A DNA stretch of 41,239 nucleotides, from the NCBI GenBank assembly GCA_009911505.1, contig QXXL01000112.1, forward strand, positions 1 through 41,239, written 5' to 3'. The stretch comes from Lachnospiraceae bacterium. GTDB lineage: Bacteria > Bacillota > Clostridia > Lachnospirales > Lachnospiraceae. The notes under the pieces were generated by a model. That model did no database searches. It had not been told where the DNA came from and saw only the letters and a program-made list of their open reading frames with translations. Positions 36,820 to 41,239 of the stretch are shown here, one piece after another. Numbering within the stretch: position 1 is the stretch's first letter; each line of letters starts with the position of its first letter. The position numbers and the translations under genes were made by a program.

Positions 36820-38094
36820 TTAGAGGGATAAAACCAGGTTGCCGTTGGCATTGTAACGGACCTGCATAGATTCGTCAAATACCCCTGGGACCTTTCCCTG
36901 GTAAAGCAGTTTTTTTTCGGATGTATAACGGAAAAAATGGGTACAGGTTCCGTCGGGGTTCTTTTCATTTTGGTTGGTGACGGCAATTTCAATATACGGA
37001 TCGTCCGGATCGACATCAATCAGGTAATATGCATCTGACAAGGGGCCTGTCATATAAAGCTTATCAAATTCCCCAGAAAAATCAGTACCATTAACCGTAA
37101 GCACAGGATGGGGATTGGAAAAATCTTCATCTGTGGCAACATAATAGCAGATTTCATCCGTAGTACCGTTGCTGTTTATATCATACTGTACGGAAATACC
37201 CGGAAAAACTTTACGGATGTACCCTCCCTTATATGCATATCCTTCCTTTAATCCATTCAACTCTTTATAAGGAATATTAAACTCAAATGTCCCTGCTGCA
37301 TATGCCCCCAAAACATACGGATTGCTTATAAAAGACAATCCACTGCGATCTAAATACCAGCAGGTCGAGTTTTTCAAAAAAGCTTCCTCCAGGTCAACCG
37401 CTATGTTTTTATCGATATAACGCTCATAAGCCGGAAGCGCAGCCTGCGCAGACAATTCATCAGAAAGCATCTTAAGGAAGGCCTCAGAAGATTCACATAA
37501 GCTTCCCAGATAAAGGCGCATCCCTGTCGCCGTATCAAATGTAATCCCATAGCTCCAGTAATTACCATGTGCACCCCCTGTATAATCACTTTGAGAAAAA
37601 ATAACGGAAATAATCCTGTCGTCACACCGTTTGAGCTGATAGGTAAACTCCGCCGTATACGGATCAGGCTCTTTGCCTTCGTTTTCTATGGCAAATTTGC
37701 GGCTTTCTTCTGCGTATGCTGCATTCTCCTTTTCAAAAACTAAAAATGTATCAAGCTCTTGCCGGATTGCATCATTGATCTTCTGAGAAGCATCTGTTTT
37801 GCCCGTAATTGAAATGTACGGATATACCGCAGAAGCTGTCAGGACACAGGCAGAGGGATCGTCTGTGGCAAAATAGGAAGATGAATCTGTTTGCTCCGTA
37901 ACGGTAATCCCATAAGCATTGCCGTCAGGGGATACGGAACCTTCGGCTTCTGTCGAAATACTTTCTTCTGTCACATTTTCGCAAATGTCTGTATCAGGCG
38001 CAGGGGTTTTTGCCGGGCTATCTGTTTGCTGCACAGCGCATCCATACATACACAAGGCAAATATCAATAGGAGGGGAAAATAGCGTTTTTTCAT
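36820..38094 (-). CDS. Lipoprotein with DUF4163/DUF3298-type domains
   Basis: The 424-residue product starts at the ATG ending at 38094, with AAAGGAG nine bases before it. A signal peptide ends in a lipobox-like CMYG-C with Cys19, so it should be a membrane lipoprotein. A Thr/Ser/Glu-rich linker (20-75) leads to a domain with YPYISITGKTDASQKIND (about 95-115) and SQSDYTGGAHGNYWSYGITFD (about 168-190). That pairing is typical of DUF4163 plus DUF3298, also found in the anti-sigma factor RsiV and the deacetylase PdaC. No catalytic deacetylase domain follows. The C-terminal 150 residues are not recognised. It has its own promoter. Confidence 0.78.
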   Translation of the reverse strand: MKKRYFPLLLIFALCMYGCAVQQTDSPAKTPAPDTDICENVTEESISTEAEGSVSPDGNAYGITVTEQTDSSSYFATDDPSACVLTASAVYPYISITGKTDASQKINDAIRQELDTFLVFEKENAAYAEESRKFAIENEGKEPDPYTAEFTYQLKRCDDRIISVIFSQSDYTGGAHGNYWSYGITFDTATGMRLYLGSLCESSEAFLKMLSDELSAQAALPAYERYIDKNIAVDLEEAFLKNSTCWYLDRSGLSFISNPYVLGAYAAGTFEFNIPYKELNGLKEGYAYKGGYIRKVFPGISVQYDINSNGTTDEICYYVATDEDFSNPHPVLTVNGTDFSGEFDKLYMTGPLSDAYYLIDVDPDDPYIEIAVTNQNEKNPDGTCTHFFRYTSEKKLLYQGKVPGVFDESMQVRYNANGNLVLSL

Positions 38095-38129
38095 ACACGG
38101 GGCTCCTTTCTGGGGTTGGTAATATATGT

Positions 38130-38158
38130 ATGATAACGCGTGGGAAATTAGATTGCAA
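38130..38158 (-). promoter_or_regulatory. Predicted promoter of the lipoprotein gene
   Basis: On the minus strand TTGCAA (38153-38158) and TATCAT (38130-38135) are 17 bases apart, about 35 bases before the start codon. Confidence 0.55.
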
Positions 38159-38244
38159 TTAAAAAAATATTAAATGTGGCGTAACAATTTATTTGATTAT
38201 ACATTAAGAAAATAGGGCTTTCTGGACGGGACTGTAGAGCGTGT

Positions 38245-38336
38245 TTGAAAAATGCTTTCTGGCAGATGTATTTCATACTTAGCACCTAAAGGGTATGATA
38301 TGGGAAGTTTGCACATCTGCCAGAAAGTATTTTCAA
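38245..38336. repeat. 92-bp palindromic element, MITE-like
   Basis: The arms 38245-38269 and 38313-38336 are inverted copies that differ by one inserted base and one substitution. Inside the loop, CATAC-TTAG (starting near 38274) and CTAA...GTATG form a second nested stem. Flanks GAGCGTGT and GTATGCCC also match in part. No gene is encoded. It lies in the 373-base spacer between the lipoprotein and regulator genes. A small non-autonomous repeat or a structured RNA is possible. Confidence 0.7.
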
Positions 38337-38392
38337 GTATGCCCTGATCCTCTAAGAATAAAAACATTTCTGTAAAATACATATTTAAAAAG

Positions 38393-38422
38393 TTTACAAA
38401 AAATGATAAAATATTGTATAAG
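38393..38422 (+). promoter_or_regulatory. Predicted promoter of the two-component operon
   Basis: TTTACA (38393-38398) and TATAAG (38417-38422) are 18 bases apart, 45 bases before the regulator start, which itself follows CAGGAGG. Confidence 0.45.
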
Positions 38423-38467
38423 TATTTTGTGTATTAAAGTGAAGTATATAATCAGGAGGATTATAGG

Positions 38468-39178
38468 ATGTATAATATAGGGATTTGTGACGATGGTAAA
38501 GTTTTTTGCGGTTTTATGGAAAGCATGATATTGAATTATATAAAAGAAAATGGGATTTTAGCTGATATAAAAGTCTGGTTTTCCGGGGAGGGGCTGTGCA
38601 AGTCTTTAAAAATGGGGGATAGGCCGGACATTCTATTTCTTGATATTGAATTATTGGAATTAAATGGCATGCAGGTTGCACATTTTATAAGGAATGAATT
38701 GGAAGACAGGGGAATGCAGATTGTTTTTGTTTCTGCAAAGAAATCTTATGCCCAGGATTTGTTCCGGACGCAGCCGATGGATTTTTTGATAAAGCCAATT
38801 GACCAGGTAAAGATAAATGAAACTTTAAATCTGGCAATTAAGATACTCAGTAAAGAGGAGGCAAAATTCACATTCCGCAATGGCAGGGAGCATTATGCAA
38901 TCCCATTTGGTGAGATCATGTATTTTGCCAGTGAAGGGAGGGAAATAAAACTTGTGACACAATGCGGGGAAAAAAGGTTTTATGGAAAGTTAAAGGATTT
39001 AATCGATAAGCTCCCGTTAAATTTTATTGTAATACATCAGTCTTATATTGTAAATAAAAAATATATTATGCAATATGGCTATGAGGCAGTTACTTTGTCA
39101 AACGGATGTACGCTGGCAATCAGTAAAAATAAGCGCAAGGAAGTACGTGAGAAAATAATGAGGGAAGAATGGTTATGA
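38468..39178 (+). CDS. LytTR-family response regulator (AgrA-like)
   Basis: The 236-residue regulator has a receiver domain (1-125) with the acidic pair Asp8-Asp9, phosphate-accepting Asp59 (ILFLDIEL) and a Lys in FLIKPID. A LytTR DNA-binding domain (about 135-230) follows, with the patterns GEIMYFASEGREIKLVT and FIVIHQSYIVNKKYI. LytTR proteins bind pairs of roughly 9-10-base direct repeats about two helical turns apart. Its stop overlaps the start of the kinase gene, its natural partner. A promoter and AGGAGG site lie upstream. Confidence 0.93.
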   Translation: MYNIGICDDGKVFCGFMESMILNYIKENGILADIKVWFSGEGLCKSLKMGDRPDILFLDIELLELNGMQVAHFIRNELEDRGMQIVFVSAKKSYAQDLFRTQPMDFLIKPIDQVKINETLNLAIKILSKEEAKFTFRNGREHYAIPFGEIMYFASEGREIKLVTQCGEKRFYGKLKDLIDKLPLNFIVIHQSYIVNKKYIMQYGYEAVTLSNGCTLAISKNKRKEVREKIMREEWL

Positions 39179-40431
39179 TGGATGTTATTGTTTGTGCTTC
39201 AACAAACCTTTTCCGTATTTATATTATACATAGATTTATATTAATTTTCCTGGGGGATGTAAAGCAGGACAGGAAAAAAGAATTTTTGTGTGCGAGTGCC
39301 TTCTTTTGTGTTAATACACTTTCATATCTGCTATTCCATGCTGCATGGCTTAATATTCTCTGTAATTTACTTGGAATTGGTTCTATGGTTTATTTGCATA
39401 CGAAATCAATCAAAATAAATCTGTTTATAACAAGTGGTATCTATTTCATTAATATGGCATGTGATTCGATTGCGGTTTTGTTCGTAGAGTATAATCACGC
39501 GCAAAATGTAAGCTTAGTGTATGCTATAATAACGGTGTTTTTAATTTTGATATGTGAATTGTTTTCGGAAAAAGTAGTAAACTACCGGAAGAATATAGAT
39601 GCAGTTGAAAGCTTGCCGTTAGTCTTGGTTCCATTGAGTAGTATAGGGATGTTTCTATTTTTGTCCAATAGAAGAGAAAAACCAGATCGTGAGCTTGTAA
39701 TAATAAGCTTAGGTCTAATGTTTATTAATTTTATTGTCTTTTTTTTGTATAGGATGCTGTTAAAAGCGTTTTCTCAAAAATATGAAAATGAGCTCTTGGC
39801 ACAAATTTATTCTAATCAGTTAGATACTATGCTGGAAAGCGAAGCCAGGGTAAAAAATTTAAGGCATGATATAAAACATCATCTAAATGGGTTGAAGCTT
39901 CTGGCAGCAAATAATGATATGCACGCAATACGGAATTATTTGGATGATATGGAGAACTATATTGAAAATCCAGATGAAATCGTTGCGTCCGGAAATATTG
40001 AGATAGACAGTGTATTAAATTTTATGTTACAAATGGCAAAGAGGGAATTGCGATCCGTTGATATAAAGGTACAATTACCCGAAGCCCTGGTTCATTCGTT
40101 TGACATTAATATTATATTGGGGAATTTATTAGAAAATGCAATCGAGGCAGCCAGGCAGACGGAGGAAAAATATTTAGGCGTAACAATAATGCTAAAGAAG
40201 GAAATTTTGAGGATTGAAATAGAAAATAGCTTTAATGGCTCCTTGTTATTTCAGAAAGATGAAAAATACCATGCATTTTCTTTTGGTACAACAAAAGAGA
40301 ATACAAAAAAACATGGTATGGGACTGAACAGCGTAAGAAAAATAGTACAGAAATACAACGGTATTATGGATGTATATTCCAAGGATAATCGATTTTATAT
40401 AAAATTGATGTTGTATAGGTTAGAGAAGTAA
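39175..40431 (+). CDS. GHKL sensor histidine kinase (AgrC-like)
   Basis: The 418-residue kinase starts at ATG 39175, overlapping the regulator stop; ATGs at 39169 and 39178 are alternatives. About six membrane helices fill residues 1-200, then a dimerisation helix with the phospho-accepting His231 (LRHDIKHHL), the N-box NIILGNLLENAIEA and the G-box KHGMGLNSV. This is the HPK10/AgrC type that senses peptides in many Firmicutes. No agrB or agrD gene is adjacent, so the signal is unknown. Confidence 0.92.
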   Translation: MMDVIVCASTNLFRIYIIHRFILIFLGDVKQDRKKEFLCASAFFCVNTLSYLLFHAAWLNILCNLLGIGSMVYLHTKSIKINLFITSGIYFINMACDSIAVLFVEYNHAQNVSLVYAIITVFLILICELFSEKVVNYRKNIDAVESLPLVLVPLSSIGMFLFLSNRREKPDRELVIISLGLMFINFIVFFLYRMLLKAFSQKYENELLAQIYSNQLDTMLESEARVKNLRHDIKHHLNGLKLLAANNDMHAIRNYLDDMENYIENPDEIVASGNIEIDSVLNFMLQMAKRELRSVDIKVQLPEALVHSFDINIILGNLLENAIEAARQTEEKYLGVTIMLKKEILRIEIENSFNGSLLFQKDEKYHAFSFGTTKENTKKHGMGLNSVRKIVQKYNGIMDVYSKDNRFYIKLMLYRLEK

Positions 40432-40546
40432 ATTTTTTGTTACAAGCTATATAGAACATCGTGAAAGGGTTATTGAATTTCATTTTGGCAATAACATAGG
40501 CGGATGTTGCTGTAAGCGGCCATAGAAGGCTGTTATAGAATAGTGG

Positions 40547-40587
40547 AAAAGAAAGGCTAGAGTCTTGCTTTTTGGCCTTTCTTTTTT
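40547..40587 (+). terminator. Intrinsic terminator after the kinase gene
   Basis: AAAAGAAAGGC (40547-40557) pairs with GCCTTTCTTTT (40575-40585), ending in a run of T. It lies about 115 bases after the kinase stop. Confidence 0.8.
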
Positions 40588-40669
40588 GTAAATTCTTGTA
40601 TGATTTGATTATAGTTTCTAAAATGGGAAGTGCTATGCAAGACGTATGGTATGTAAAACCATAAAATAT

Positions 40670-40701
40670 AATTTTGACAAAAACATAGCCTAATTTTGAC
40701 A
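40670..40701 (+). promoter_or_regulatory. Direct repeats 22 bp apart, LytTR-box candidate
   Basis: AATTTTGACA occurs at 40670-40679 and again, identical, at 40692-40701, exactly 22 bases apart. This spacing is the one used by LytTR regulators such as AgrA and VirR. A GATAAGATA stretch (near 40728-40736) could serve as -10 region for the small open frame downstream. Binding by the regulator encoded 1.5 kb upstream is an inference. Confidence 0.45.
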
Positions 40702-40760
40702 TGTTGCCGCACAGATAGTTATTTCGTGATAAGATAAAAAACAAGAAAGGGGGAAAGCAG

Positions 40761-40844
40761 ATGGAGGAAAATCATACAACGTATCCATTGTGTGTCTGGC
40801 GGGTCAAGAAAGCGCAGGAAATTAAAAAAGTGCGGAAATTTTGA
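40761..40844 (+). CDS. Possible 27-residue peptide
   Basis: ATG 40761 lies behind AAAGGGGGAAAG, a good ribosome site, and opens 27 codons ending in a basic tail (several Lys and Arg in the last dozen residues). No signal peptide or double-Gly leader is seen. It could be a real small peptide driven by the repeats upstream, or the broken start of a longer gene, since the sequence beyond is interrupted by stops in all frames. I recognise no family. Confidence 0.3.
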   Translation: MEENHTTYPLCVWRVKKAQEIKKVRKF

Positions 40845-41006
40845 GGTTTTCAATAGATCTAACGGATGAAATGCAGGCGGATTTAACGCAAGTACCCATG
40901 GACAGGACGAAGGTAAGAAAATTTATGTGTTCTAATAATGTTAAGCTTTGCTATTGAGGGCATTTCCTTGGTTTCGGGAAGATAGCTTATAAAGCAGGCC
41001 CATTAG
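40845..41006. other. Decayed or non-coding stretch
   Basis: Short open pieces are interrupted by stops in all plus-strand frames; one encodes LTDEMQADLTQVPMD. It looks like worn-out coding sequence rather than a regulatory spacer, but the origin is unclear. Confidence 0.3.
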
Positions 41007-41239
41007 TATCAAGAAAGCTTTCTGTTAAATGGGACAGGAGAATTGCACAAATAGCATTACAAAGTTATATTAGCGGATCTTACCCAATCGGAAGCGGATC
41101 AGCTGGATAAACAAAATGGCGTACTGTTTGTTGAAGAGGATTTTGAAATGGAAGCAAACGGGCTGGATGAACCGGACTGGGAAACAAACCCGCCGCTTTC
41201 ACGCGATGAGGTGACAGCCCTTAAAATGAAAATGCGTGA
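41007..41239 (+). pseudogene. Decayed coding remnant, possibly S8-protease propeptide
   Basis: In one frame, codons from 41007 read through LLNGTGELHK to an in-frame TAG (41052-41054), then continue HYKVILADLTQSEADQLDKQ and GVLFVEEDFEME to the edge of the window. The pattern of ADLT, a Leu-rich helix, and GVxxVEED resembles the inhibitory propeptide of subtilisin-like (S8) proteases. No start codon with a ribosome site is seen before the TAG. The frame is cut by the window end, so a working gene with a later start cannot be excluded. The assignment is tentative. Confidence 0.35.

Noticed and set aside
38197..38382. Open frame of 61 codons on the minus strand
   Set aside because: It runs through the palindromic element and its composition is explained by the repeat.
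40364..40744. Open frame of 126 codons on the minus strand
   Set aside because: It crosses the end of the kinase gene and the terminator stem, and has no ribosome site or recognisable domain.

Overview
The window reads like a chromosomal segment of an anaerobic, low-to-mid GC Gram-positive of the class Clostridia, most like Lachnospiraceae. Pointers are the strong AGGAGG ribosome sites, sortases with LPxTG-type anchors, an F-type ATPase whose c subunit carries the sodium-binding signature, a nadABC-niaR cluster, and a deoxycytidylate deaminase and upp gene upstream of the atp operon. No tRNA, rRNA, CRISPR array, transposase or phage gene was seen.

Region 1 (about 250-16770) is one long co-directional surface-fibre locus. 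Two tandem promoter-like units of identical geometry (281-315 and 376-410) precede a 59-residue protein, a coiled-coil protein, a type I signal peptidase, a 1700-residue fibro-slime/CnaB adhesin with an N-terminal array of 11 Cys/His units, an LPSTG major pilin, two class C sortases, two paralogous minor pilins, two TasA/camelysin-like secreted proteins, an LPRTG-anchored protein, a MucBP protein and a SipW-type signal peptidase. A bidirectional terminator closes it. It combines the parts of a covalent sortase pilus with those of a SipW/TasA-type fibre. A class B sortase lies convergently downstream.

Region 2 (17.5-21.9 kb) holds a membrane diguanylate cyclase whose stop codon overlaps the start of a PRTase_2/TRSP gene, followed by an overlapping StiP-type PRTase/PELOTA gene and a convergent citrate-lyase-like TIM-barrel gene. 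These three are core genes of the biosynthetic cassette described for Ter stress-response systems, but no TerC/TerD gene is visible here.

Region 3 (22.0-33.0 kb) holds cysK (with a changed substrate loop) and then a housekeeping run: threonylcarbamoyl-AMP synthase, a low-molecular-weight phosphatase homologue that has lost its catalytic residues, upp, dCMP deaminase, and atpZ-atpI-atpB-E-F-H-A-G-D-C. The last gene, atpC, is split by what looks like a single-base deletion.

Region 4 (33.0-36.8 kb) is the de novo NAD operon nadA-nadB-nadC-niaR. A convergent DUF3298-type lipoprotein gene follows, then a 92-bp palindromic element.

Region 5 (38.4-41.2 kb) carries a LytTR response regulator and a GHKL sensor kinase (AgrA/AgrC type) without agrB or agrD, followed by a terminator. 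Beyond it lie two 10-bp direct repeats 22 bp apart upstream of a 27-codon open frame. The window ends in decayed coding sequence that may be the propeptide of an S8-type protease. All assignments come from reading motifs and translations by eye; no database search was run.
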